A stretch of 64,000 nucleotides of DNA from Pseudomonas veronii (GTDB lineage: Bacteria; Pseudomonadota; Gammaproteobacteria; Pseudomonadales; Pseudomonadaceae), in NCBI RefSeq assembly GCF_001439695.1, contig NZ_JYLL01000021.1:35960-99959 (forward strand). The letters are read 5' to 3'. Below are positions 28,122 to 38,474 of the stretch, piece after piece. The position numbers and the translations under genes were made by a program. Within the stretch, counting starts at the first letter, position 1. Each line of letters begins with the position of its first letter. The notes beneath the pieces were generated by a model. The model saw only the letters and a list, made by a program, of their open reading frames with translations. It was not told the DNA's origin and did not search any database.

Positions 28122-28874
28122 ATGACTGATATACCGATGAGCACCGATGCATTTGAAAAAGCCCTGCGGGCCAAGGGCGCCTTCTACCATATCCATCACC
28201 CGTACCACGTGGCGATGTATGAAGGCCGCGCCACCCGCGAGCAGATCCAGGGCTGGGTCGCCAACCGCTTCTACTATCAAGTGAACATCCCGCTGAAGGA
28301 CGCCGCGATCCTGGCCAATTGCCCGGACCGTGAAATCCGCCGCGAGTGGATTCAGCGCCTGCTCGACCACGACGGCGCCCCCGGCGAAGACGGCGGCATC
28401 GAAGCCTGGCTGCGCCTGGGCCAGGCCGTCGGCCTCGACCCGGACCAACTGCGCTCCCAGGAGCTGGTGTTGCCCGGCGTGCGCTTTGCGGTGGACGCCT
28501 ACGTCAACTTCGCCCGCCGCGCCTGCTGGCAGGAAGCCGCCAGCAGCTCGCTGACCGAACTGTTCGCGCCGCAGATCCACCAATCGCGCCTCGACAGCTG
28601 GCCGCAGCATTACCCGTGGATCGACCCCACCGGCTATGAGTATTTCCGCACCCGCCTGGGCCAGGCCCGCCGCGATGTCGAACATGGCCTGGCGATCACC
28701 CTGCAGCACTACACCACCCGCGAAGGCCAGGAGCGTATGCTGGAAATTCTGCAGTTCAAACTGGACATCCTGTGGAGCATGCTCGATGCCATGAGCATGG
28801 CCTACGAATTGAAACGCCCGCCCTATCACAGCGTGACCACACAGCGGGTCTGGCATAAAGGGATCGCCCTATGA
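28122..28874 (+). CDS. pqqC: PqqC, pyrroloquinoline-quinone synthase
   Basis: A cofactor-free oxidase that performs the last step, ring closure and eight-electron oxidation to PQQ. The 250-residue all-helical protein shows the family stretches FYHIHHPYHVAMYEG (near residues 21-35), ANRFYYQVNIPLKDAAILAN and HYPWIDPTGYEYFRTRL. The start ATG lies eight bases after AGGAG. Its stop overlaps the pqqD ATG (ATGA). Confidence 0.95.
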   Translation: MTDIPMSTDAFEKALRAKGAFYHIHHPYHVAMYEGRATREQIQGWVANRFYYQVNIPLKDAAILANCPDREIRREWIQRLLDHDGAPGEDGGIEAWLRLGQAVGLDPDQLRSQELVLPGVRFAVDAYVNFARRACWQEAASSSLTELFAPQIHQSRLDSWPQHYPWIDPTGYEYFRTRLGQARRDVEHGLAITLQHYTTREGQERMLEILQFKLDILWSMLDAMSMAYELKRPPYHSVTTQRVWHKGIAL

Positions 28875-29146
28875 GCTTTGATCGCAGCAAGAAACCGACC
28901 TGGCGCCAGGGTTATCGCTACCAGTACGAGCCCGCGCAAAAAGGCCATGTACTGCTCTACCCCGAGGGCATGATCAAGCTCAATGAAAGTGCCGCCTTGA
29001 TCGGTGGACTGATCGACGGCGAGCGCGACGTCGCCACGATCATCGGTGAGCTGGATAAACAATTTCCCGGTGTGCCTGAGCTGGGCAATGACGTAGAGCA
29101 ATTCATGGAGGTCGCCCGTGCCGAGCACTGGATCACCCTTGCCTGA
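28871..29146 (+). CDS. pqqD: PqqD, PqqA peptide chaperone
   Basis: A 91-residue winged-helix-like protein that binds PqqA and delivers it to the radical SAM enzyme PqqE. Visible family stretches: RYQYEPAQKGHVLLYPEGMIKLNESA near residues 17-42 and LIDGERDVATIIGEL. It overlaps pqqC by four bases and pqqE by 29 bases, fitting the need to make D and E together. Confidence 0.94.
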   Translation: MSFDRSKKPTWRQGYRYQYEPAQKGHVLLYPEGMIKLNESAALIGGLIDGERDVATIIGELDKQFPGVPELGNDVEQFMEVARAEHWITLA

Positions 29147-30269
29147 AAAACCAGCCATCGGCCTGCCCTTGTGGCTGCTCGCCGAGCTGACCTATCGCTG
29201 CCCGCTGCAGTGCCCGTATTGCTCCAACCCGCTGGATTTCGCCGAGCAGGGCAAGGAGCTGAGCACCGAGCAGTGGTTCAAGGTATTTCGCGAAGCCCGT
29301 GAGATGGGCGCCGCGCAGTTGGGCTTTTCCGGCGGTGAACCGCTGGTGCGCCAGGACCTCGCCGAACTGATCGCCGAAGCGCGCAAGCTGGGCTTCTACA
29401 CCAACCTGATCACCTCCGGCATCGGCCTGACCGAGCAGAAGATCAGCGACTTCAAGAAGGCTGGCCTGGACCACATCCAGATCAGCTTCCAGGCCAGCGA
29501 CGAACAGGTGAACAACCTGCTGGCCGGCTCGAAAAAGGCCTTCGCGCAAAAGCTGGAAATGGCCCGCGCAGTGAAGGCTCATGGCTATCCGATGGTGCTG
29601 AACTTCGTCACCCATCGGCACAATATCGACAAGATCGACCGCATCATCGAGCTGTGCATTGCGCTGGAAGCGGATTTTGTCGAACTCGCCACCTGCCAGT
29701 TCTATGGCTGGGCGCAGCTCAATCGTGTGGGGTTGTTGCCGACCCAGGAACAGTTGGTGCGCGCCGAACGCATCACCAACGAATACCGCGCCAAGCTCGA
29801 AGCCGAAGGGCACCCGTGCAAGCTGATTTTCGTCACCCCGGATTACTACGAAGAACGCCCGAAAGCCTGCATGAACGGCTGGGGCAGCATCTTTCTGACC
29901 GTAACTCCGGACGGTACCGCCCTGCCCTGCCACGGCGCCCGACAGATGCCGGTGCAGTTTCCCAACGTGCGCGACCACAGCATGCAGCACATCTGGTACG
30001 ACTCTTTCGGTTTCAACCGCTTTCGCGGCTACGACTGGATGCCCGAGCCGTGCCGTTCATGCGATGAAAAGGAAAAGGACTTCGGCGGCTGCCGCTGCCA
30101 GGCGTTCATGCTGACCGGGGATGCAAGCAATGCCGACCCGGTGTGCAGCAAGTCCGAGCACCACGGCATCATCCTTCAAGCACGGGAAGAGGCCGAACAC
30201 GCCACCCAGACCATCGAGCAACTGGCCTTTCGCAACGAGCGCAACTCACGACTCATCGCAAAAAGCTGA
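29118..30269 (+). CDS. pqqE: PqqE, radical SAM Glu-Tyr crosslinking enzyme
   Basis: Forms the C-C bond between Glu16 and Tyr20 of PqqA. The radical SAM cluster motif is C28-x3-C32-x2-C35, and a C-terminal SPASM region carries the auxiliary cluster cysteines (CHGARQMP, CRSCDEKEKDFGGCRC, VCSKS). The likely start is a GTG at 29118 inside pqqD: GGAGG lies six bases before it and the resulting 383-residue product begins PSTGSPLPEKPAIGLPLWLL, as in other pseudomonads. Confidence 0.94.
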   Translation: MPSTGSPLPEKPAIGLPLWLLAELTYRCPLQCPYCSNPLDFAEQGKELSTEQWFKVFREAREMGAAQLGFSGGEPLVRQDLAELIAEARKLGFYTNLITSGIGLTEQKISDFKKAGLDHIQISFQASDEQVNNLLAGSKKAFAQKLEMARAVKAHGYPMVLNFVTHRHNIDKIDRIIELCIALEADFVELATCQFYGWAQLNRVGLLPTQEQLVRAERITNEYRAKLEAEGHPCKLIFVTPDYYEERPKACMNGWGSIFLTVTPDGTALPCHGARQMPVQFPNVRDHSMQHIWYDSFGFNRFRGYDWMPEPCRSCDEKEKDFGGCRCQAFMLTGDASNADPVCSKSEHHGIILQAREEAEHATQTIEQLAFRNERNSRLIAKS

Positions 30270-30274
30270 GGGCC

Positions 30275-30433
30275 TCAGCGCTTGGCGATGATGTACACCG
30301 CGTGAATGATGCCTGGGAAGTAACCGCACAAGGTCAGCAGAATATTCAGCCAGAACGCGCCGGCGAAACCCACTTGCAGGAACACACCCAGTGGCGGCAA
30401 CAGAATGGCGATGATGATACGAATGATGTCCAT
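30275..30433 (-). CDS. YqaE/Pmp3 family membrane peptide
   Basis: A 52-residue hydrophobic protein of the Pmp3/UPF0057 family: two membrane helices (MDIIRIIIAILLPPLGVFL and LNILLTLCGYFPGIIHAVYI) joined by a short polar turn. Homologues are small stress-linked membrane proteins in bacteria, fungi and plants; the molecular role is unknown. The ATG at 30433 has AGGAG about nine bases upstream on the minus strand; a longer open frame upstream is not convincing. It ends five bases past the pqqE stop, convergent. Confidence 0.88.
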   Translation of the reverse strand: MDIIRIIIAILLPPLGVFLQVGFAGAFWLNILLTLCGYFPGIIHAVYIIAKR

Positions 30434-30539
30434 GGGTTCAGCTCCTGAAAATCGGCTCGTGTGAGCCGTGTAGCTAATCGACCTTGGACGTTCGTGAGGG
30501 TTCAGTAGGATCTGGCACCGCGACCATCGTTCGCTGCAC

Positions 30540-30580
30540 AAAAAAAAACGCCCCCAGCCAAAAAAAACAAGCTGGGGGCG
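30540..30580 (-). terminator. Intrinsic terminator of the aminotransferase gene
   Basis: On the minus strand, arms CGCCCCCAGC and GCTGGGGGCG (plus positions 71-80 and 49-58 of the 30500 block) are followed by nine T (30548-30540). It stops transcription coming from the class III aminotransferase before the Pmp3 gene. Confidence 0.88.
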
Positions 30581-30615
30581 CCGCGTATACCGCGAGACGG
30601 TTCAGGAATAAGGGG

Positions 30616-31884
30616 TCAGACGGCGATGCCCTTGCGGCATTGCAGTTGTGCGGTGCGTACCCGGGAAAAGGCGTGCCCCAGGCGCAGGAGCATTTCGTCG
30701 ATGTTGCTTTTGCTCACCGTCAGGGCCGGGGTGAAGCGCAGGCAGTTGGGTTGCGGGGCGTTGAGGATCAGTCCTTCGTCCAGAGCCGCTTTTACTACGG
30801 CATCCGCAGAATCATCCGATAACGTCAGGCCCCACATCAGGCCCTGGCCGCGCAGTTGACCGTGGCCATAGCGATAAGCCAGGCGAGCCAGACCTTCGCC
30901 GAGGTAACAACCAGACTCACGCACATGCTCGAAGAAGCCATGCCCCAGCACAGCATCGAGCACCGCCCCCCCGGCGCAGGCCATCAGCGCATTGCCATGA
31001 TGGGTGCCTTCCAGCTCACCGACTTCAAAGCAACAAGCCTTGCCACGCGCCAGCAGTGCCGCCAGCGGTACGCCACCGCCCAGGCCTTTGCCGAGCGCAA
31101 TGATGTCGGCGCGTACACCGTAGTACTCTTCGGCGAGCAAGGTGCCGCAACGGCCGATGCCGGTTTGCACTTCGTCGAGGATCAGCAGAATGCCCAGCTC
31201 GCGGCACAGCCGCTCGACACCCTTGAGGTAATGCTCGGTCGCCGGGATGACGCCGGCTTCGCTCTGGATCGGCTCGAGCATGATGGCAACGGTTTGCGCG
31301 TCAACGGCGGCGTGCAGCGCCGCCAGGTCGTTGAGCGGGACGTGACTGAAGCCCGGCAATTGCGGTTCAAAGCGGTTTTCACGGCTGCTCGCCGAGGCCG
31401 ACATCGCCGCGAAGCTGCGCCCATGGCAACCGTTGCTGGCGCTGATGATGCGATAAGCACCGCCGCGATACAGCTGACCCCACTTGCGCGCCAGTTTGAT
31501 CGCCGCTTCGCAGGCTTCCGCGCCGCTGTTGAGCAAATACGCCTGGTCGCTGCCGGTGCGGTGGCACAGGCGGTCGACGAGGTTGAGTTGGGGACGGTTA
31601 TGCAAGCCGTTACCGGGATTGATCAGCGCCTGGGCCTGATCGGCCAGGGCCCGGATCAATACCTGCGGGCTGTGGCCGAGGCTGTTGGCCGCGCAGCCCT
31701 GGCTGAAGTCCAGATAGGCGCGATCATCGCTGTCCCACAACCAGGAACCCTGGCCGCGCACAAAGACCTGCGGGGGGCGCGCTACGGTAGGCATCAGGCA
31801 TCCACTGGGAAAATCTTCGCCACAAGCATCCAGGATCAGGTCATCCAGACTGGCCGCCGAGCGGCGCAAATTGAACAGGTTCAC
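30616..31884 (-). CDS. Class III PLP-dependent aminotransferase (acetylornithine aminotransferase-like)
   Basis: A 422-residue fold-type I aminotransferase. Seen are the N-terminal GSWLWDSDDRAYLDFSQG, the substrate-loop NSGAEACEAAIKLARKW, the PLP-contact LDEVQTGIGRCG and the Schiff-base lysine in ALGKGLGGGVPL. The usual GNPLACAA region is altered to GNALMACAGG. The start GTG at 31884 has GGGAGGAAAA directly upstream and is preferred over longer frames. The substrate is unknown; family members act on acetylornithine, ornithine, 4-aminobutyrate or other omega-amines. The divergent LysR gene likely controls it. Confidence 0.88.
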   Translation of the reverse strand: MNLFNLRRSAASLDDLILDACGEDFPSGCLMPTVARPPQVFVRGQGSWLWDSDDRAYLDFSQGCAANSLGHSPQVLIRALADQAQALINPGNGLHNRPQLNLVDRLCHRTGSDQAYLLNSGAEACEAAIKLARKWGQLYRGGAYRIISASNGCHGRSFAAMSASASSRENRFEPQLPGFSHVPLNDLAALHAAVDAQTVAIMLEPIQSEAGVIPATEHYLKGVERLCRELGILLILDEVQTGIGRCGTLLAEEYYGVRADIIALGKGLGGGVPLAALLARGKACCFEVGELEGTHHGNALMACAGGAVLDAVLGHGFFEHVRESGCYLGEGLARLAYRYGHGQLRGQGLMWGLTLSDDSADAVVKAALDEGLILNAPQPNCLRFTPALTVSKSNIDEMLLRLGHAFSRVRTAQLQCRKGIAV

Positions 31885-32093
31885 ACTTTTCCTCCCATGG
31901 CAACCATGCCGTGGTCGGTGTACCCCGCAAAACCTACCTGGAGGTTTTTTGACTTGCCTATGCAAACACCATCAACATAAACGCTAATCATCGCCCGATC
32001 TGGCCCTGTAAGCCTTGTGGATAGGCGCTAGACTAGGCGTCTTGGGGGCCAACGGCCATTTCGATTTTCCAGCTTTTTCGATAAGAATTACTT

Positions 32094-32993
32094 ATGGATT
32101 TTAAGCAACTGCGTTATTTCGTCGCGGTGTATGAGGAAGGCCACGTAGGCCGTGCCGCTGAGCGTCTGTCGATCTCCCAACCGGCCCTGTCACAGCAGAT
32201 CCGCCAGCTCGAACAAAACCTCGATGTGAGCCTGTTCGAACGCAGCAGCAAGCGCCTGCTGCCGACCCTCGCGGCCCATACGTTATACAACCACGCCCTG
32301 CCGTTGATCGATGGCATGCAGCAAGCCGTGGAGGCGTTGCGCAACTTCAAGGGCCAGGCATTGCGCACCTTGGCCATCGGTGTGTTGCAAACCGTACACA
32401 CCAGCCTGGTGCCGCAGATGCTGGAGCGTGTGCGCAAGGCCCAGCCGCACCTGGTGGTGCAAATCTACGAACTGACCGGGCTGGAGATTGAACGGCGCCT
32501 GCTCAATGGTTCGCTGGACATCGGCATCAGTTACCTGCCGCCCCGCCAGCCGGGGTTGCACGGCGTGCTGCTGTATGAAGATGAGCTGAAGGTGGTCATC
32601 CCGGAGGATCACCCCCTGCGTGAATTCAAGAAAGTCTCCCTGACACAAGCGGCCGAGTTGCCGATGTTGCTGCTCGGGGAGGAGTTTCAGATCCGGCAGA
32701 TCTGGCAGGGTCAGCTATCCAACCTCGGGCGGCGCCCGCAGGTGCAGGCGGAGTTGAATACCATGGTGGGGATTCTCGACAGCCTGCCGCATACCAAACT
32801 GGCCACGGTACTGCCGGGACGTTCCCAGGACCAACACAACAGCCAGGCGCTGCTGTGGAAACCCTTGAGTGAACCGAGGGTGCCGCTGAAAGTCGGGTTG
32901 GTGTGCCGCGATGTGCAGCGCCAGCAAGCGACGTTGGCGCTGCTGCGCACCTTGCTGGAGGACGTGATGAACGCTCCGCAGGTGCCGGGCTGA
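32094..32993 (+). CDS. LysR family transcriptional regulator
   Basis: A 299-residue LysR-type regulator. The helix-turn-helix reads MDFKQLRYFVAVYEEGHVGR then LSISQPALSQQIRQLEQNLD; the effector domain starts near residue 90. It resembles the CynR-like branch in its N-terminus, but the effector is unknown. It is divergent from the aminotransferase gene across 209 bases, which contain no other gene and should hold both promoters and the LysR operator. Confidence 0.92.
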   Translation: MDFKQLRYFVAVYEEGHVGRAAERLSISQPALSQQIRQLEQNLDVSLFERSSKRLLPTLAAHTLYNHALPLIDGMQQAVEALRNFKGQALRTLAIGVLQTVHTSLVPQMLERVRKAQPHLVVQIYELTGLEIERRLLNGSLDIGISYLPPRQPGLHGVLLYEDELKVVIPEDHPLREFKKVSLTQAAELPMLLLGEEFQIRQIWQGQLSNLGRRPQVQAELNTMVGILDSLPHTKLATVLPGRSQDQHNSQALLWKPLSEPRVPLKVGLVCRDVQRQQATLALLRTLLEDVMNAPQVPG

Positions 32994-33011
32994 CTTTTTC
33001 GCGGGCAAAAG

Positions 33012-33035
33012 AAAACCCCGCCGAAGCGGGGCTTT
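33012..33035 (+). terminator. Terminator-like hairpin after the LysR gene
   Basis: Arms CCCCGC (33016-33021) and GCGGGG (33026-33031) with loop CGAA, flanked by A before and CTTT after. Good stem, short T run. The following 180 bases up to the next gene show nothing else recognisable. Confidence 0.65.
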
Positions 33036-33219
33036 GCAGACTGTTTCCCTGACATCCATTTCACTCCGCCATCCTGGCAGAATCCTACGTGTCCGTGTTG
33101 TTGCTTTGCGCTTCCTGCGCGACGTCCATGTGAAGTAGATTATCCGTGGATCCAATTTGGCGATAGAGGACGATTAGCAGCACGTCATGTAAGAGAATGC
33201 TTACAAAGCCTCTACACCC

Positions 33220-34998
33220 TTAGAACAGGGCCTCATCCAGCAAGAACAGCGATTCGCTACCGGCTTTTACCGACGCGCTCAACGACTGAATACGCGGCAG
33301 CAGACGGGCAAAGTAGAAACGTGCGGTGCCCAGCTTGCTGGCGTAGAAACCTTCCTCGGCTTCTTTGCCCAGCGCCGCCTTGGCCATCCTTGCCCACATG
33401 TAGGCGTAGGCCATGTAACCGAATGCATGCAAATACTCCACCGAGGCCGCACCGATTTCATTCGGGTTGCTCTTGGCACGGTCCAGCACCCAGGCCGTCA
33501 ACTCATCCAGGCTATCCACCGCGGCATTGAGCGGCGCGGTGAACTCAGCCAGCTCCGCGCCCGCGGTGGCGGTGAACTGGCGGATCTCGTCGGCGAACAG
33601 GGTGTAGAACGCGCCGCCACTGCCGACAATCTTGCGTCCCATCAGGTCCAGGGCCTGAATGCCGTTGGTGCCTTCGTAGATCTGGGTAATGCGTACATCA
33701 CGCACCAATTGCTCCTGGCCCCACTCGCGGATGTAACCGTGGCCGCCAAAGATTTGTTGGCCGAGTACCGTGGTTTCCAGGCCCAGATCGCTGAGGAATG
33801 CCTTGGCCACCGGGGTCAGCAAGGCCACCAGGTTATCCGCGCGCTCGCGGGCGGCGGCGTCTTCGCTGAACTTGGCGATATCCAACTGCATCGCCACATA
33901 TGTGGAGAATGCACGGCCGCCTTCGTTCGACGCCTTCATGGTCAACAGCATGCGACGCACGTCGGGGTGGACGATGATCGGGTCGGCGACTTTGTCCTTG
34001 GCCTGGGCACCGGTCGGCGCACGGCTCTGCAGGCGGTCGCGCGCATATTCAATCGCGTTCTGGTAGGACCGCTCACCGGACGCCAGGCCCTGGATGCCTA
34101 CGCCCAGACGCTCGTAGTTCATCATGGTGAACATTGCCGCCAGGCCCCGGTTAGGCTCGCCCACCAGGTAACCCACGGCTTGGTCGAAGTTCATCACACA
34201 GGTCGCCGACGCTTGAATCCCCATCTTGTGTTCGATGGAGCCACAGCTCACCGGGTTACGCGCGCCCAGGCTGCCGTCGGCATTGACCATGAACTTCGGC
34301 ACCAGGAACAACGAGATGCCCTTGGGACCGGCCGGGGCATCCGGCAGTTTGGCCAGGACCAGGTGGATGATGTTCTCGGTGAGGTCGTGTTCGCCGCCGG
34401 TGATGAAGATCTTGGTGCCGCTGATGGTGTAGGAACCGTCCGCCTGAGGCTCGGCCTTGGTGCGGATAATGCCCAGATCGGTGCCGGCATGGGCCTCGGT
34501 CAGGCACATGGAACCGGCCCACTTGCCGGAGTACATATTCGGCAGGTAAGTGGCCTTGAGTGCTTCATTGGCGTGGGTGTTGATCGACACGCAGGCGCCG
34601 GAAGTCAGCATCGGGTACAGGCCAAACGCCAGGCTCGACGAGTTGATCATCTCTTCGACTTGCGCCGACACCGCCTTGGGCATGCCCATGCCACCAAACG
34701 CCGGATCGCCGCCTACGCCCACCCAGCCGCCTTCGGCGTAGGTGGTGTAGGCCTGTGGAAAGCCGTCCGGGGTGCTGACAACGGTGTCGGCCCAGCGGCA
34801 GCCCTGTTCATCGCCGCTGCGGCTGAGCGGGGCGATGGATTTGGCGGTGACTTTACCGGCTTCTTCGAGGATTGCCTCAACGGTTTCGGCGTCGACAGTG
34901 TCTGCCAATGCCGGCAATTGGGCCCAAAGTGTGGCGACCTCAAAAACTTCGTTGAGGACGAAGCGCATATCACGCAACGGCGCTTTGTAATCAGCCAT
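33220..34998 (-). CDS. Acyl-CoA dehydrogenase (FadE-like), paralogue 1
   Basis: A 592-residue long-form acyl-CoA dehydrogenase that introduces the alpha-beta double bond of acyl-CoA using FAD, passing electrons to ETF. It begins MADYKAPLRDMRFVLNEVFE, the N-terminus shared with the two paralogues nearby. Visible are the FAD/substrate loop MCLTEAHAGTDLGIIRTKAEP, the KIFITGGEHD strand, and YEGTNGIQALDLMGRK near the C-terminal domain. The extra C-terminal domain distinguishes this family from short acyl-CoA dehydrogenases. Chain-length preference cannot be read from the sequence. Confidence 0.92.
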   Translation of the reverse strand: MADYKAPLRDMRFVLNEVFEVATLWAQLPALADTVDAETVEAILEEAGKVTAKSIAPLSRSGDEQGCRWADTVVSTPDGFPQAYTTYAEGGWVGVGGDPAFGGMGMPKAVSAQVEEMINSSSLAFGLYPMLTSGACVSINTHANEALKATYLPNMYSGKWAGSMCLTEAHAGTDLGIIRTKAEPQADGSYTISGTKIFITGGEHDLTENIIHLVLAKLPDAPAGPKGISLFLVPKFMVNADGSLGARNPVSCGSIEHKMGIQASATCVMNFDQAVGYLVGEPNRGLAAMFTMMNYERLGVGIQGLASGERSYQNAIEYARDRLQSRAPTGAQAKDKVADPIIVHPDVRRMLLTMKASNEGGRAFSTYVAMQLDIAKFSEDAAARERADNLVALLTPVAKAFLSDLGLETTVLGQQIFGGHGYIREWGQEQLVRDVRITQIYEGTNGIQALDLMGRKIVGSGGAFYTLFADEIRQFTATAGAELAEFTAPLNAAVDSLDELTAWVLDRAKSNPNEIGAASVEYLHAFGYMAYAYMWARMAKAALGKEAEEGFYASKLGTARFYFARLLPRIQSLSASVKAGSESLFLLDEALF

Positions 34999-35120
34999 GG
35001 CAAACCTCGTGAGAACGTGAAAAGTAATTCGATAGGGTCGGTTTTACAGGCGCCGAGTGTACCCGAACAACTTTTCAGACACATAGGGTCCACTTTTGAC
35101 TGATTGGTATTTTTAAGTCA

Positions 35121-36890
35121 TCAGCCGCCGAATGCCTCCGCAGGCAGACTCATCAGGCACTCGCTGCCCGCTTGCACGGCAGCCCGATGGGTGGCAGTGC
35201 GCGGCAGCAGGCGCTTGAAGTAAAAGTCGCAGGTGGCCAGCTTGGCCTTGGCGAAGTCGGCATCGTCGTGGGTCTGCGCCGCGATCGCCATGCGCAGCCA
35301 CAAATAGGCGAGGACGATGTAACCGCTGTACATCAAGTAGTCCACCGCGGCGGCGCCCACTTCGTCAGGGTTTTTCATCGCGGCCATGCCGACCTCGGTC
35401 GTCAGCTCGCCCCATTGCCGGTTCAGTTGATCGAGCTGCGCCACATACGCCTTGAGCTGCGCATGCTCGGCATGCGCCTCACAGAACTTATGCACAATCC
35501 GGGTAAAACCGCGCAGCAGCTTGCCCTGGCTGCCCAACACCTTGCGCCCCAGCAAGTCGAGCGCCTGGATGCCGTTGGTGCCTTCGTAGATCGACGCAAT
35601 GCGGCAATCGCGCACCAACTGCTCCATGCCCCACTCGCGAATAAAACCATGGCCGCCGAACACCTGCATGCCGTGGTTGGTCACTTCCAGCCCGGTGTCG
35701 GTCATGAAGGCTTTGCAGATCGGCGTGAGGAATGCCAACAGGTCTTCGGCCTCCTGGCGCTGGCCGGCGTCGGCGCTCAAGTGCGCGGTGTCGAGCAGTT
35801 GCGCGGTGAAATAGGTGAGCGCCCGGTTGCCTTCGTTGAACGCCTTCATGGTCAGCAGCATGCGCCGCACGTCGGGATGGACGATGATCGGGTCGGCGGC
35901 TTTTTCCGGGGCCTTGGCGCCGGTCAGCGCGCGCATTTGCAGGCGGTCGTTGGCGTACCTGATCGCGCCCTGGAAGCTCGCTTCGCCGTTGCACAGCCCT
36001 TGCATCCCGGTGCCGAGGCGCGCGTGGTTCATCATGGTGAACATGCAGTTGAGGCCTTTGTTCGCCTCGCCGATCAAAAAGCCCTTGGCCCCGTCGAAGT
36101 TCAGCACGCAGGTGGCCGAGGCCTTGATCCCCATCTTGTGCTCGATGGAGCCGCAATGCACCGCGTTGCGCTCGCCCGAATCGGCATGGAACTTGGGCAC
36201 GATAAACAGCGAGATGCCTTTGGTGCCGGCCGGGGCGTCCGGCAGCTTGGCCAGCACCAGGTGGATGATGTTGGCGCTCAAGTCGTGCTCACCGGCAGAG
36301 ATGAAGATCTTGCTGCCGCTGACCGCATAGCTGCCATCCGCCTGGGGCACGGCGCGGGTCTTGATCAGGCCCAGGTCGGTGCCGCAGTGGGCTTCGGTCA
36401 GGCACATGGTGCCGGTCCATTCGCCAGCGGTGAGTTTGCTCAGGTAGGTGGCTTTCTGTTCGGCGCTGCCGTGGGCGTGGATCGCCGACATCGCGCCGTG
36501 GGTCAGCCCCGGGTACATGCCCCAGGAGGTGTTGCTGGAGCCGATCATTTCGCTGAGCACCAGCCCCAGGGATTGCGGCAGGCCTTGACCGCCGTAGGCC
36601 GGGTCGGCTGCCACGCCGTGCCAGCCGCCTTGCACATACTGAGCGAAGGCTTCCTTGAAGCCCTTGGGCGTGGTCACCACGCCTTTGTCGAAATGGCAGC
36701 CTTCTTCATCGCCGCTGCGGTTGAGCGGCGCGAGCACGTTCTCGCAGAATTTCGCACCTTCTTCGAGGATCGCGCTGACCATGTCCGGGCTGGCGTCCGT
36801 CGCGCCAAGGGCGGCGTAGTGAGCGTGGAAATCAAACACGTTGTCGATCAGAAAGCGCATGTCGCGCAGGGGAGCTTTGTACTCAGGCAT
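35121..36890 (-). CDS. Acyl-CoA dehydrogenase (FadE-like), paralogue 2
   Basis: A 589-residue acyl-CoA dehydrogenase, paralogous to its neighbours, beginning MPEYKAPLRDMRFLIDNVFD. Diagnostic stretches are MCLTEAHCGTDLGLIKTRA, KIFISAGEHDLSANIIHLVL and YEGTNGIQALDLLGRK. The ATG at 36890 has GGAG eight bases upstream and gives the family N-terminus; an open frame to 36947 is ignored. It is closer by eye to paralogue 3 than to 1. It is separated from paralogue 1 by 122 bases and from a diguanylate cyclase upstream by 90. Confidence 0.92.
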   Translation of the reverse strand: MPEYKAPLRDMRFLIDNVFDFHAHYAALGATDASPDMVSAILEEGAKFCENVLAPLNRSGDEEGCHFDKGVVTTPKGFKEAFAQYVQGGWHGVAADPAYGGQGLPQSLGLVLSEMIGSSNTSWGMYPGLTHGAMSAIHAHGSAEQKATYLSKLTAGEWTGTMCLTEAHCGTDLGLIKTRAVPQADGSYAVSGSKIFISAGEHDLSANIIHLVLAKLPDAPAGTKGISLFIVPKFHADSGERNAVHCGSIEHKMGIKASATCVLNFDGAKGFLIGEANKGLNCMFTMMNHARLGTGMQGLCNGEASFQGAIRYANDRLQMRALTGAKAPEKAADPIIVHPDVRRMLLTMKAFNEGNRALTYFTAQLLDTAHLSADAGQRQEAEDLLAFLTPICKAFMTDTGLEVTNHGMQVFGGHGFIREWGMEQLVRDCRIASIYEGTNGIQALDLLGRKVLGSQGKLLRGFTRIVHKFCEAHAEHAQLKAYVAQLDQLNRQWGELTTEVGMAAMKNPDEVGAAAVDYLMYSGYIVLAYLWLRMAIAAQTHDDADFAKAKLATCDFYFKRLLPRTATHRAAVQAGSECLMSLPAEAFGG

Positions 36891-36980
36891 GGCGATGTCT
36901 CCGGCAGCAGATGGTTTCAACCTACTGCCGGCCACCGCCCCGGACAATCACTGTAGCGCCGCTGAATACAGCACCATCAC

Positions 36981-38270
<1,290 letters not shown>

Positions 38271-38416
38271 GGGTAAAACTCCGACCCGCCAGGAATGATG
38301 GCACTGTGCCTTACTCCAGACAGTTAAACATACCCTGCCCGGCCTGTATCACATTGCCATCACTGTAACGGCAGCCAATCGCAATCCCTGAGCGCCCCGC
38401 TGCGTTTTTTATCGGC

Positions 38417-38455
38417 AAAAAAAAACCGTCGCCCCCAACAGGAGCGACGGTTTTT
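38417..38455 (-). terminator. Intrinsic terminator after acyl-CoA dehydrogenase 3
   Basis: Arms AAAAACCGTCGC (38421-38432) and GCGACGGTTTTT (38444-38455) with an 11-base loop. On the minus strand it ends in nine T, and it also has five T on the plus strand, so it may act both ways. It isolates paralogue 3 from the cyclase gene. Confidence 0.88.
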
Positions 38456-38474
38456 CAAGTGGGCTCGGTGAGGC

